Positions 1 through 8,260 of a DNA stretch of 64,000 nucleotides are shown here, in pieces; within the stretch, counting starts at the first letter, position 1; each line of letters opens with the position of its first letter. The stretch spans positions 4,216,001 through 4,280,000 of the forward strand of contig NZ_CP174509.1 in NCBI RefSeq assembly GCF_045920555.1, read 5' to 3'. Source of the stretch: Pseudalkalibacillus sp045920555. Lineage in GTDB: Bacteria; Bacillota; Bacilli; Bacillales; Fictibacillaceae. The notes beneath the pieces are model-generated. The model made no database searches, was not told the DNA's origin, and saw only the letters and a program-made list of their open reading frames with translations. A program made the translations under genes and the position numbers.

Positions 1-604
1 GAAGCATTTCTTTAGCTTGTTCTTCCTCTGGAATATCATTAAGCTTTGGAGCTTTAGGTAATTTTTTATGTAGTTTGGTATGTTGTTTTTTAACGGCTCT
101 GGAGAGCCTTGAAGCTGCTTTTGTTAGCACTTGTAGAGGCGAACGCTTACTTGCGTTTGCTTGGGCATGTGTAGAATCTAAAATGAGTGCTTTCGATTGG
201 ATGATCCCTTTTTCCTGGCACTGCTTGACGAGTTCTTCCAATACTTCCTCTACACGATTAGCTCCTAATCGATGGTTTCGAAATCGACTTAATTGTGTAG
301 GATGGGGTAAAGAACTTTCGGGATTCAATCGTAAAAACCACTTATAAGCTAAATGTAAATTGGCATCTTGAATGACTTGATCATCGGATAAATCATATAA
401 GGTCTGGATGAGAAGAATTCGAAGTAGTAACTCTGGTTCAGTCGCTGGTCGTCCGTAATACATACAATATGATTCCTTCGTAAGGTCATATATAAATGAA
501 AAATCAACCACCTTATCGATTTTCTTTAATAGGTGATCTTCTGGTATTAAATTGTACAACTCGGCATGAAAGGAAAGAGTTTCCTGATATTGATCTTTTA
601 ACAT
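1..604 (-). CDS. IS1182-type transposase, N-terminal part, cut by window edge
   Basis: The minus strand is open from an ATG at 604 to the window edge, giving about 201 residues. The N-terminus begins MLKDQYQETLSFHAEL and continues with YYGRPATEPELLLRI and FLRLNPESSLPHPTQLSRFR, the layout of the DUF772 N-terminal domain of IS1182/IS5-like transposases. A second region with ILDSTHAQANASKR is the start of the DDE catalytic domain (the D of LDST). The catalytic remainder lies outside the window. It is a different element from the one at 28 kb, with low similarity between the two N-termini. The upstream end of the element was not identified with certainty; it probably lies between 605 and about 700. 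Assignment to the IS1182 group rests on remembered domain patterns. Confidence 0.8.
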   Translation of the reverse strand, partial: MLKDQYQETLSFHAELYNLIPEDHLLKKIDKVVDFSFIYDLTKESYCMYYGRPATEPELLLRILLIQTLYDLSDDQVIQDANLHLAYKWFLRLNPESSLPHPTQLSRFRNHRLGANRVEEVLEELVKQCQEKGIIQSKALILDSTHAQANASKRSPLQVLTKAASRLSRAVKKQHTKLHKKLPKAPKLNDIPEEEQAKEML

Positions 605-640
605 TTATCCAATTCCTTTGCATTTTTCTTTCATCATATC

Positions 641-666
641 AAAAAACGCCCCGAAGGGCGCTTTTT
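641..666 (-). terminator. Rho-independent terminator after ytmP
   Basis: On the minus strand the hairpin CGCCC-TTCG-GGGCG is followed by six T. It lies 55 bases after the ytmP stop and just before the transposase gene. It could instead belong to the upstream part of the insertion sequence, where it would shield the transposase from read-through. Confidence 0.7.
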
Positions 667-721
667 CCAGTTACTGTATTCGTTTTGCAGGACTCTCTCA
701 TAAGGACTCATCTTTTTTATT

Positions 722-1534
722 TCAATGATATATTTGTTTATCTAATTGATCGAGGTAATTCATCCAATATTTTGCTTGTTCCTCTTGCCCGCGTTCATAA
801 TGCCAAAAAATCGACTCTATCGTTTGAGCTACAATATACCAATGCATTCTTATTTTTAATGAATGTGTCAACGGAATGCCGTACGAACGTAACCACTGTT
901 CCCATTCGTCATCAGGGACATACCAATACAGCAGCATTGCCAGATCCAATGCAGGATCCGCGATCATCGCTCCATCCCAGTCGATCAGAAACAATCTATT
1001 TTCCTCAGAAATGAGCCAATTATTATGATTCACATCGCCATGACAAACGACATATTGGTCTGTTTGGACCTCATGTATATGTGTAGATAAATAATCCAGA
1101 TAAGGCTGAAGCTCTTGCTGGTATTGATAATTTTTTTGTGTTCGACGAAATAATTCATCTAACACAGCTTCAGGGGTTAACGGTTGTTTCCCTATTCTGC
1201 GTAACATTGAAAGCAATTCTTGTGAACGATGAATTTTGGAAAGCAGTTTAGCAACTAACTGTTGGTTCATTTCTGCAGCTTTAAGCTCTCTACCGTTCAA
1301 CCAGTGCTGAGCAGTTATAACGTCTCCATTCTCCAACCGCTTGGTCCATAAAAGCTTTGGAACGATCCCCTCTGCCGATAATACAGCAAGGAATGGTGAC
1401 GAGTTTCTTTTCAAGAAGATTTTCTCTTCTCCATATTGTGCGATATAGGCTTCACCGGTAGCACCACCCGCAGGCTTGACCTGCCAGCCGCTTCCTAATA
1501 TGTGTTTCAATACGTTCACCTTCGATTTCATCAT
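722..1534 (-). CDS. ytmP: Aminoglycoside phosphotransferase/choline kinase family protein YtmP
   Basis: The 270-residue protein has the protein-kinase-like fold of aminoglycoside and choline phosphotransferases. The Brenner motif HGDVNHNNWL lies at residues 165-174 with the catalytic Asp167, and the metal-binding segment LIDWDGAMIADPALDLA lies near 183-199. The N-terminal SGWQVKPAGGATGEAY corresponds to the nucleotide-binding lobe. The whole sequence matches what I remember of B. subtilis YtmP, and the following ytlR, ytlQ and ytlP homologues confirm the locus. The substrate is unknown in this family branch. Two start codons, at 1534 and 1531, are adjacent and cannot be separated. It is probably cytoplasmic. 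Confidence 0.9.
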   Translation of the reverse strand: MMKSKVNVLKHILGSGWQVKPAGGATGEAYIAQYGEEKIFLKRNSSPFLAVLSAEGIVPKLLWTKRLENGDVITAQHWLNGRELKAAEMNQQLVAKLLSKIHRSQELLSMLRRIGKQPLTPEAVLDELFRRTQKNYQYQQELQPYLDYLSTHIHEVQTDQYVVCHGDVNHNNWLISEENRLFLIDWDGAMIADPALDLAMLLYWYVPDDEWEQWLRSYGIPLTHSLKIRMHWYIVAQTIESIFWHYERGQEEQAKYWMNYLDQLDKQIYH

Positions 1535-1662
1535 TCTATCTTTATTATCGGCTTAAACAAATCATTTCAAAGTGTACAAACACGATAAATCTGTACAGAT
1601 ATAATATTTTAACATATAAATGCCTGTTCAAAAAGACACGAATTCCAGCCCGGTCCACCAAA

Positions 1663-2595
1663 TCATTTCACCAAAAACCGTTTTGAATGGATTTTGATAT
1701 GGACCGGAGTGGAGCCGATCAACTCTCCATCAGCATGCATCGTTGCTGGTATGGTTGTATCGACTTCAATCTCTTTCCCTTTCAATAACGTGACTTCTTT
1801 CAATTTGGCATGTAACCCTAAAAAAACAGTTCCAAATAGAAACAACAGCTTTTTCCGAGAAAGGTTGTGGACAATACAAAGGTTCAATAGTCCATCGTCT
1901 GGTAGAGCATCCGGACAGATCTTCATTCCACCACCATAATATTTTATATTGGTCGTCGCGATCAACCAGACATCACTGAATTCATGTTCCTTACCATCCA
2001 CCTTTAATTTCAACTGGAATGGTTCGTAAGTCATTGCTAATTTCAAAACTGTGATTATGTAAGAGAAAGACCCTATACCTATTTTATTAAGTATCCCTTT
2101 ATATCTCGATTCGTTTGTGCGTCTCGCTACTTCTCCGTCAAAACCGATGCCGAGTGAGCTTGTAAAAAAGTTGATTTTATGTTTCCGATTGCGAAGCCGA
2201 TACTCACCTATATCATATCGTCTTATTCGTCCCTTCTTTGAAGTGATATGATGAAGGGCTTGTGCGGTAGCCCTGGGGATTTTAAAGCCTCTTGCAAAGT
2301 CGTTACCCGATCCGGCAGAGATAAAAGAAACTGGTATTGCCGGGTGATGGCTTAATCCATTGATCACCTCATGCATTGTCCCGTCGCCCCCGACAGTGAC
2401 AATCCCCTTCAAATGTTCATGGTGGATATAGGCCATTTGTTGAGCAATGTCTTTCCCATGACCTGGCCTTTGGGTAAAAAAGCTTCGGTATGGAACGTTT
2501 TGTTCTTGTAAATCACGTTTTACTTTTTTCCAGACCTTTTTGCCTTTACCGTTTCCAGCTTTAGGATTGATGATGAATATGTAGAACTTTTCCAT
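1663..2595 (-). CDS. ytlR: Diacylglycerol/lipid kinase family protein YtlR
   Basis: This 310-residue protein belongs to the DagK/LCB5 lipid kinase family, which phosphorylates diacylglycerol or similar lipids with ATP at the inner face of the membrane. The first domain carries NPKAGNGKG at 10-18 and the diagnostic nucleotide-binding loop GGDGTMHEVINGL at 69-81. It is followed by SAGSGNDFARG near residue 97, and the C-terminal beta-sandwich domain makes up the rest. Length is typical for the family. It sits between ytmP and ytlQ, transcribed the same way, as in B. subtilis. The actual lipid substrate is not shown by the sequence. Confidence 0.88.
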   Translation of the reverse strand: MEKFYIFIINPKAGNGKGKKVWKKVKRDLQEQNVPYRSFFTQRPGHGKDIAQQMAYIHHEHLKGIVTVGGDGTMHEVINGLSHHPAIPVSFISAGSGNDFARGFKIPRATAQALHHITSKKGRIRRYDIGEYRLRNRKHKINFFTSSLGIGFDGEVARRTNESRYKGILNKIGIGSFSYIITVLKLAMTYEPFQLKLKVDGKEHEFSDVWLIATTNIKYYGGGMKICPDALPDDGLLNLCIVHNLSRKKLLFLFGTVFLGLHAKLKEVTLLKGKEIEVDTTIPATMHADGELIGSTPVHIKIHSKRFLVK

Positions 2596-2823
2596 TTATA
2601 AGCCACTCTCTTTCGATGGTCTTATTCTTTTTTCAACAAAATGTCCCATTTTCCCTCTTTACACAGACAAAAAATGTCAAATGATGCCTATGATAGGGAC
2701 AATAGTACTATCGCGTCCAAAGCAATTAAAAAAGGAGATTGTTTTAGGAAATCAATCGGAGTTAATATTGCTCTGGATTATTTCATTGGAAAATTTCAAG
2801 CAGATCCAGTGCACCTACCAATG

Positions 2824-3736
2824 TTACTCTGAACTAGTCTGATCCCACTGATTTTCATCAACATCCCACTCCGGTCTTGTATAAGCTGAAGTTACACAAT
2901 TCGTCAATAATATTTGGGCGGCTTTCAGTTGCTTGAATTTGTTCGGGCTCGGCTGCCTTTTCAACATCTTTTTCCACTTATCGAAGTTGGTCTGATCGAC
3001 AACTTGGATATAAGATGGTATATTGTTGCGATTCACATATGCATTTTGTGCGAGTATGACATATGAAATTTTCAGTTCAATGGTTTTCGTATCGATGACC
3101 GACTGTATAAAATAATTCATTCTCTGGACAGCGGAGGTAGGATTGATGATCTTCCGGGTATCTTCTTGCCTTTCAGATTCCCAGAAACGATTTTTGTGAT
3201 GCGTGAACGACTTCACCTTTTCTTGTTTCTAAAAGAACAATCGCGTTGATCGAATCAGGTCCAATCAAAAGCACATCCAATTGGGTTTGAGCTTTTTTCA
3301 ATTGAATGACTGGTCTGTAGAGCACCAGGTAGTTATCTGGCAATTCTTTTATGAGGCAGCGCAGGCTTTTATCCCGTTTAAGCGATGAACTGATTGTGGA
3401 AGTTTCTCTTATTGTAGAACTTGCCCACTTCAATTGAAATTGAAACAATTCTTCTCGGAAATCTTCTTTAACTTCAGATAAACTCCGTTGATCAACCCTG
3501 ACATTACCAGCTTCGATTACTTCATTGTCTAGATTGTTCCGTTTTCTTTTCCACCACTTTTTCTCAGAAGGATGCTGCTCTTTACCCTGTATATCTTCTT
3601 TCACCTGGTTGATCTCCCAATTCGCTTTTTCCCTATACCAACGATCGCGTTTCAATCTCGTATATTGTCCTGTATAACGAAAAACGTCTTGTTCATACCG
3701 TGAGACGCAATCTTCCAATTTGATCAGTTGTGCCAA
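2824..3736 (-). pseudogene. ytlQ: ytlQ homologue split by a single-base frameshift
   Basis: Two overlapping reading frames cover one protein. Residues 1-187 come from 3736 and the remainder from the frame ending at 2824. The first frame stops after VVHASQKSFLGI; the second carries FWESERQEDTRK over the same bases. Removing one base from the five-T run at 3191-3195 (A run on the coding strand) restores a continuous protein of about 303 residues. The central segment IVLLETRKGEVVHAS resembles the nuclease-related fold segments seen in YtlQ-type proteins, but the function is unknown. The position between ytlR and ytlP matches B. subtilis ytlQ. Real mutation and sequencing error are both possible. 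Confidence 0.75.
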
Positions 3737-3753
3737 TCTTTTTCACCTGCCTT

Positions 3754-4440
3754 TTAAATCCATGAAGCAATGATTGGGATGATGATGGATGCAACCAACG
3801 CTGAAATCGTCATCGCTACTGAGCTTATCGCTGCCGCTTGGCTGCCATATTCCAGCGCTTTTGAAGTCCCGATAGCATGTGAAGCAGCTCCCAAACCCAG
3901 CCCTCTCGACATATCACTCTTTATTTTGAACCATTTAAACAAGTAGGGTGCTGTGATTACACCGCCTATTCCGGCAACCATGGCGAACACGACGACTATT
4001 GAGGGCATACCTCCTGAAACTCTCGTAATCTCCATTGCCACAGGAGTTGTAACCGATTTTGGTAAAAGAGACAAAATTACATTCAACGATGTTCCAATCA
4101 TCTGGGCGAAGAACAACCCTGAAAATACACCTACACAAACTCCCGTAACAATGCATATAAGAAGCGGGAACGTATATTGAACCAACAAGCCACGGTGGAT
4201 ATATAGCGGATAGGCCAGAGCGACAACTGCGGGTCCTAATAGTTTATCAATCCAGACTACACCTGACATGTATGTATCATAAGAAAAGTCGAAAATGATC
4301 AAAAAACAAATGATAGTAGTTACAGCTGTCAAAATAGGCGTCAGGAAAGGATTTTTCCACCTTCTATAAAATTTGAGGCTTACGAGGTATAAGCCTATCG
4401 TAAGTGCTAAGAATGCAATCTCTATCAAACTATGTTTCAT
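3754..4440 (-). CDS. LrgB/CidB family membrane protein
   Basis: The 228-residue polytopic protein belongs to the LrgB family, the partner of LrgA/CidA holin-like proteins. Family members act in control of murein hydrolase activity, overflow metabolism or, for B. subtilis PftAB, pyruvate transport. Several hydrophobic segments are visible. The conserved family block KSVTTPVAMEI occurs at about 128-138, and LGLGAASHAIGTSKA occurs near 182-196. The gene overlaps the upstream lrgA-type gene by 11 bases, showing translational coupling. Sequence alone does not say whether this pair is cid, lrg or pft in function. Confidence 0.88.
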   Translation of the reverse strand: MKHSLIEIAFLALTIGLYLVSLKFYRRWKNPFLTPILTAVTTIICFLIIFDFSYDTYMSGVVWIDKLLGPAVVALAYPLYIHRGLLVQYTFPLLICIVTGVCVGVFSGLFFAQMIGTSLNVILSLLPKSVTTPVAMEITRVSGGMPSIVVVFAMVAGIGGVITAPYLFKWFKIKSDMSRGLGLGAASHAIGTSKALEYGSQAAAISSVAMTISALVASIIIPIIASWI

Positions 4441-4813
4441 TTGATCCCTTCTTTAGACGCTTTGACATAAGAAAATCCAACATTTTACCAGAGATGACGA
4501 TCACGAGAATTGTACTGGCAAGGACGGCAGGGATAAGGAGCAACCCTTTCCCTTTGAAGACATGACCAAATTGCATGACGCCAACCGTCACAGGAATGAA
4601 AAAGAGCGTTAGATGTACAAGCAGGAATCGGCTTCCTTCTTGTATCCATTTTAGCGGAATGATCTTTGTCACAAGAAGACAAAAGAGAAGGAACATGCCT
4701 ACGATACTTCCCGGAATCATAAGATTTAAAGCATTCTGAATCCAGGTTCCCACTAGATATATAGCATAAAGAACCAGAACTTGTATAATGACAAGGTTGA
4801 CTTTTCGTATCAC
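4430..4813 (-). CDS. CidA/LrgA family holin-like protein
   Basis: This is a 127-residue protein with four predicted membrane segments and a short charged C-terminus (SKRLKKGSNET), the layout of CidA/LrgA proteins. The family block IPGSIVGMFLLF is at about 33-44, and LLVHLTLFFIPVTVGVMQ lies near 64-81. Its start overlaps the end of the thpR gene (ATGA at 4810-4813), and its end overlaps the LrgB-type gene, so the three are probably one transcript. An LrgA/LrgB pair inserted between ytlQ and ytlP is not the B. subtilis arrangement as I remember it. Confidence 0.87.
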   Translation of the reverse strand: MIRKVNLVIIQVLVLYAIYLVGTWIQNALNLMIPGSIVGMFLLFCLLVTKIIPLKWIQEGSRFLLVHLTLFFIPVTVGVMQFGHVFKGKGLLLIPAVLASTILVIVISGKMLDFLMSKRLKKGSNET

Positions 4814-5373
4814 TCCGCCAACTCTCCGATCTTGAAACGTTGATATGGAGCATACATTGGATCTTTGCCAGGGTGGATTTCATATAAAATGATTTCATTG
4901 ACTTCCCAGCTGCATCCATCTAATTCTGTTGGTAAGGTAAAGCTTTCAGTTGATACACCTTTTGAGTCACCGTCCCAACGTTTTCCAAGTGTAATGTGTG
5001 GCCGATACGGCCTGGCCTCTACCTCGAAACCGGCCGTAAGGCTTCTCTCTTTCGTCTGTTCTCGAAGCTGGTTCAGTTTTTCAGAATGATTGATCCCTAA
5101 CCAAAACACACGGGGGATTTTGGGATTCCCAAAATAACCGGTTTTATTTATTGATAATCGAAAGGATGGTGCCTCGATCTTTTTCATTTCTTCAATCAGA
5201 GGGTCCACCTTTCCCTCAGAAGTTGCTCCTAGAAATTGAAGCGTAATATGGTAATCACCCAAACTGGTCCATTTCTTCAAGGGAAGCAAGGGCTTGACTT
5301 TTTCTGCATAGCTGTGGATTTTGGATTGGATTTCTTCTGGAATCGGTACTGCTAAGAAAGTGTGCCTGACCAT
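4810..5373 (-). CDS. thpR: RNA 2',3'-cyclic phosphodiesterase (LigT/ThpR family)
   Basis: The 187-residue 2H phosphoesterase hydrolyses 2',3'-cyclic phosphate RNA ends. The two defining HxTx motifs are both present: HITLQFLG with His42 and HITLGKR with His126. Length is normal for the family. It corresponds to B. subtilis YtlP and stands directly before the divergent cysteine synthase ytkP, as in that genome. The four-base overlap with the downstream lrgA-type gene suggests co-translation. The physiological RNA substrate is unknown. Confidence 0.9.
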   Translation of the reverse strand: MVRHTFLAVPIPEEIQSKIHSYAEKVKPLLPLKKWTSLGDYHITLQFLGATSEGKVDPLIEEMKKIEAPSFRLSINKTGYFGNPKIPRVFWLGINHSEKLNQLREQTKERSLTAGFEVEARPYRPHITLGKRWDGDSKGVSTESFTLPTELDGCSWEVNEIILYEIHPGKDPMYAPYQRFKIGELAE

Positions 5374-5527
5374 TTTGTTAACCTCCGCATTAAAGTTATC
5401 ATAAGTCTAACAAAAACAGGGTATGACTGGAATATTAATGAATTCCCTTTAAATCATTAAATTAGAGTGGTTTACTTGGATTTGTTATAATAAGCTAGAA
5501 TCTTGAAGTGCAAAGGACGTGTTTTTA

Positions 5528-6466
5528 ATGCGTGTTGTTAATAGTATAGCTGATTTGATAGGAGATACACCATTCGTCAAATTGAATCGTCTGCCAGACC
5601 CGAACGGTGCAGATGTTTATGTAAAATTGGAAGCATTCAATCCAAGTGGCAGCATCAAAGACCGTGCAGCCTATAACATGCTTACTGAAGCAGAGAACAA
5701 GAACCTTTTAAAAGAAGGTTCGACAATCATCGAACCGACCTCTGGAAATACCGGGATCGGGCTTGCGATGAACGCAGCTGCAAAGGGTTATAAAGCGATC
5801 ATTGTGATGCCGGATACGATGACCCAGGAGCGCATAAACCTTTTGAAAGCCTATGGAGCAAAAGTTGTTCTGACCCCAGGGGATGATAAAATGCCAGGCG
5901 CGATTGCAAAAGCGAAAGAACTTGCAGATGAGATCCCGAACAGTTACATGCCCATGCAATTCGAAAACCCTGCAAACCCAGATGCCCATCGTACGACCAC
6001 AGCAATCGAAATCCTTGAGGCAGTCAAGCATATCGGTAAGAAATTCTCCACCTTCGTGGCACCAGCCGGTACAGGTGGAACGATAACAGGAACAGGTGAA
6101 AGTTTGAAAGAGCATGTACCAGGTCTCGAAATTAAAGTCGTCGAACCAGAAGGCTCTCCCGTACTGTCAGGCGGAAAGCCAGGTAAGCATAAACTAGTCG
6201 GCACAAGCCCAGGTTTCATTCCGCCGATATTGAACCAAAACGTTTATGATGAAATAATACGCATTAAAGATGAAGAGGCGATTGAGACAACCCGTAAACT
6301 AGCAAGCGAAGAAGGAATTCTTGTCGGACCTTCCTCAGGCGCTTCGGTATATGCTGCGCTTCAAGCAGCCAAGAATCTCAGCCCCGAAGAAGTGGTCATA
6401 GCCATCACTTGCGACTCGGGTGAACGTTACCTATCAAGCGACATTTTTGATTTTGGTATCGAATAA
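5528..6466 (+). CDS. ytkP: Cysteine synthase family PLP enzyme (YtkP)
   Basis: This is a 312-residue PLP-dependent beta-replacing enzyme of the CysK/CysM family, which makes cysteine from O-acetylserine and sulfide or a related donor. The PLP-binding lysine is Lys44 in NPSGSIKDRAAYNM. The substrate loop TSGNTGIGLA is at 71-80 and the phosphate-binding loop GTGGTITGTG near 181. I chose ATG 5528 rather than GTG 5519 because AAAGGA at 5512-5517 lies at a suitable distance only from 5528. It is divergent from thpR. Whether it is the main cysteine synthase or a paralogue cannot be told from sequence. Confidence 0.92.
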   Translation: MRVVNSIADLIGDTPFVKLNRLPDPNGADVYVKLEAFNPSGSIKDRAAYNMLTEAENKNLLKEGSTIIEPTSGNTGIGLAMNAAAKGYKAIIVMPDTMTQERINLLKAYGAKVVLTPGDDKMPGAIAKAKELADEIPNSYMPMQFENPANPDAHRTTTAIEILEAVKHIGKKFSTFVAPAGTGGTITGTGESLKEHVPGLEIKVVEPEGSPVLSGGKPGKHKLVGTSPGFIPPILNQNVYDEIIRIKDEEAIETTRKLASEEGILVGPSSGASVYAALQAAKNLSPEEVVIAITCDSGERYLSSDIFDFGIE

Positions 6467-6487
6467 ATAGGATCAATAAGCCAAACT

Positions 6488-6525
6488 AAAAGAGGCTGTT
6501 CACAATTATGGAACAGCCTCTTTTT
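6488..6525 (+). terminator. Terminator after ytkP
   Basis: The stem AGAGGCTGTTC pairs with GAACAGCCTCT across a nine-base loop and is followed by five T. It is a clear rho-independent terminator 25 bases after the stop codon. Confidence 0.92.
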
Positions 6526-6583
6526 CATTGTATTAAGAAAAAAATATGCTGATCAAAAGGACACAGATTCTCTAGACATTTTT

Positions 6584-6693
6584 AGCGGACATCAGAGACC
6601 ATATATCCTTGAAAAACACCATTTACTCGGATTAAATGTCCGCTAACTAATAATATCACCCTTGTTTGTCACAAATAGCGGAACATATGTCCG
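6584..6693 (+). repeat. Dispersed intergenic repeat, GCGGACATCAGAGACC family, copy 1
   Basis: The segment runs from AGCGGACATCAGAGACC through AAATGTCCGCTAACTA to AGCGGAACATATGTCCG. The ends of its first half are inverted (AGCGGACAT and ATGTCCGCT), so it can fold on itself. Related sequences occur at 27574-27655 (inverted) and 38261-38422. It lies between the convergent ytkP and MFS genes. Confidence 0.75.
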
Positions 6694-6737
6694 AAAAGGT
6701 TTGATAGCTCAAAAACTCAGGCTATTTCTCCATCATA

Positions 6738-7904
6738 TTAGGCTGCTACTTTATGGGGCAACAGCTTCAGATTGACGACAAGAAGCAATAGACCGATCGT
6801 GGTCATTGTACCGAAGAAAAGATACATCGCAAATAAAGAAAATGCATCATAAATAATTCCACCGAGAAACGTACTGAACCAGCTGCCGAGTCCATTTCCC
6901 ATCGAGCTGTATAAAGCCACTGCTGTCGCTTTCACATCACTTGGAGCAATTTCCCGGACGTATTGAAGTGCAGCAGGAATGAACAATCCAATTGAAAAGC
7001 CCTGGGCGATGGTTGTTGCATACACTGCCATAAGACTAGGCTCAATAAAATAATAAAACCATCTTAGTGCTGAAATAAGTGCTGCAGCAATCAGGATCTT
7101 CTCAATCCCTACCTTGCGGATCCAATTACCAGAGAACTTCATGAACGGAGCTTCACTTCCTGCAGCAAGCAAAAATGCAATCCCGACACCTGCTAGTGTT
7201 CCGCCGATCTCTTGAATATACAGTCCGAAATAAAAGTTGTTTGATTGAATTGGACCAAAAACACAGAACGTGGTCAACATAAATAAGACGAACTTCGGTA
7301 ATTTGAATAGTGTTACGAATCCTGTCCTCAAATCAACCTTTAAAGGATTGCTCTCTTTCGGCATCGCTGATACAAAAATGATACAAATAAATAAGGCTGC
7401 TGCAAAACAGTAAAAAATCAAACTAAGTCCTAAGGTTTCTGCAAGGTTACCCATAACATAGACAGCAACGGCAAAACCAAGAGCCCCCCATAGACGTAAG
7501 TTTCCATACTCTTTATTTTTGGCCATCACATAGTTCAGAGTGATACTGTCGGAAACAGGTACGATCGCACTCTGGAATGTGGCAAGCATAATGGATATCG
7601 CAATAAGACTGATATAGCTTTCCATCAACACGAATGGTAGAGCGATCAAACCGCTCATTGCCAATGTGAAGATGAGGACCGCCCTCGGTTTTCTAGTATA
7701 ATCGCAAATGATACCCCATATCGGCTGCGCTATGATCATGACAACTGGACTGACCGACATGATTGCTCCGATTTGGGTGCCAGTCAACTGAACCTCTTGC
7801 TTCAAGTAAACACTTAACAGAGGAAAAAGGGTACCATAACCGAAAAACATGAAAAAATAAAATAAGCTGAAATTCACAGAGGTCTTTTCAAAACTATGTT
7901 GCAT
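6738..7904 (-). CDS. MFS transporter, MFS_1-like/nucleoside-type
   Basis: The 388-residue protein has about twelve hydrophobic segments. Its N-terminus, FYFFMFFGYGTLFPLLSVYL, is typical of the MFS_1_like group that includes LacY-like and phenylpropionate-type permeases. PIWGIICDYTRKPR at about 63-76 matches the MFS loop 2-3 motif. I placed the start at 7904 because AGGAG lies eight bases upstream there; the upstream in-frame ATG at 7961 has no ribosome binding site. The substrate is not evident and no catabolic genes adjoin it. Confidence 0.85.
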   Translation of the reverse strand: MQHSFEKTSVNFSLFYFFMFFGYGTLFPLLSVYLKQEVQLTGTQIGAIMSVSPVVMIIAQPIWGIICDYTRKPRAVLIFTLAMSGLIALPFVLMESYISLIAISIMLATFQSAIVPVSDSITLNYVMAKNKEYGNLRLWGALGFAVAVYVMGNLAETLGLSLIFYCFAAALFICIIFVSAMPKESNPLKVDLRTGFVTLFKLPKFVLFMLTTFCVFGPIQSNNFYFGLYIQEIGGTLAGVGIAFLLAAGSEAPFMKFSGNWIRKVGIEKILIAAALISALRWFYYFIEPSLMAVYATTIAQGFSIGLFIPAALQYVREIAPSDVKATAVALYSSMGNGLGSWFSTFLGGIIYDAFSLFAMYLFFGTMTTIGLLLLVVNLKLLPHKVAA

Positions 7905-8260
7905 TTTAGCTCTCCTGACTAATCCTTCATTATGTATCAACCTCTGTTGATTGTATCGCAACTTCTTAAAAATTCAATCAGGATGTTTAAAAAAGTTTAT
8001 TAAAATGTGTCATCTTTCTACTCCATTTAAAATTTTGGTAAAATCTTCGAACTGTCTGTCTTCGAGTTTCCAGCTTTCATATTTGAGATCTTTTAGCCTT
8101 TCACCGTATATTTTTAGACATAATGAAAAAGCAGGGTGGTTCCGTCTCTTTTCATGGCTTCGTAAATTTAAAAACTCACCAAACAAGAAGTTTTTTCACT
8201 TTTCCAGTCAAAAAAGACAAGCACAACAATAAGTTGGCTTGCCTCTATCGAATAATATGT
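7905..8260. other. Intergenic region with pepV terminator
   Basis: This 356-base gap separates the MFS gene from pepV, both on the minus strand. The only clear signal is the pepV terminator at 8213-8244. I see no credible gene in the rest. Confidence 0.6.
8213..8244 (-). terminator. Terminator after pepV
   Basis: On the minus strand GGCAAGC pairs with GCTTGTC across a loop and is followed by a T run, 17 bases past the pepV stop. Confidence 0.8.

Noticed and set aside
496..1014. 172-codon plus-strand frame across the IS edge and ytmP
   Set aside because: It is antisense to ytmP and the transposase, has no ribosome site, and its product resembles no protein type.
2641..2832. 63-codon plus-strand frame between ytlR and ytlQ
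   Set aside because: No ribosome site, no recognisable features, and it runs into the end of ytlQ on the other strand.
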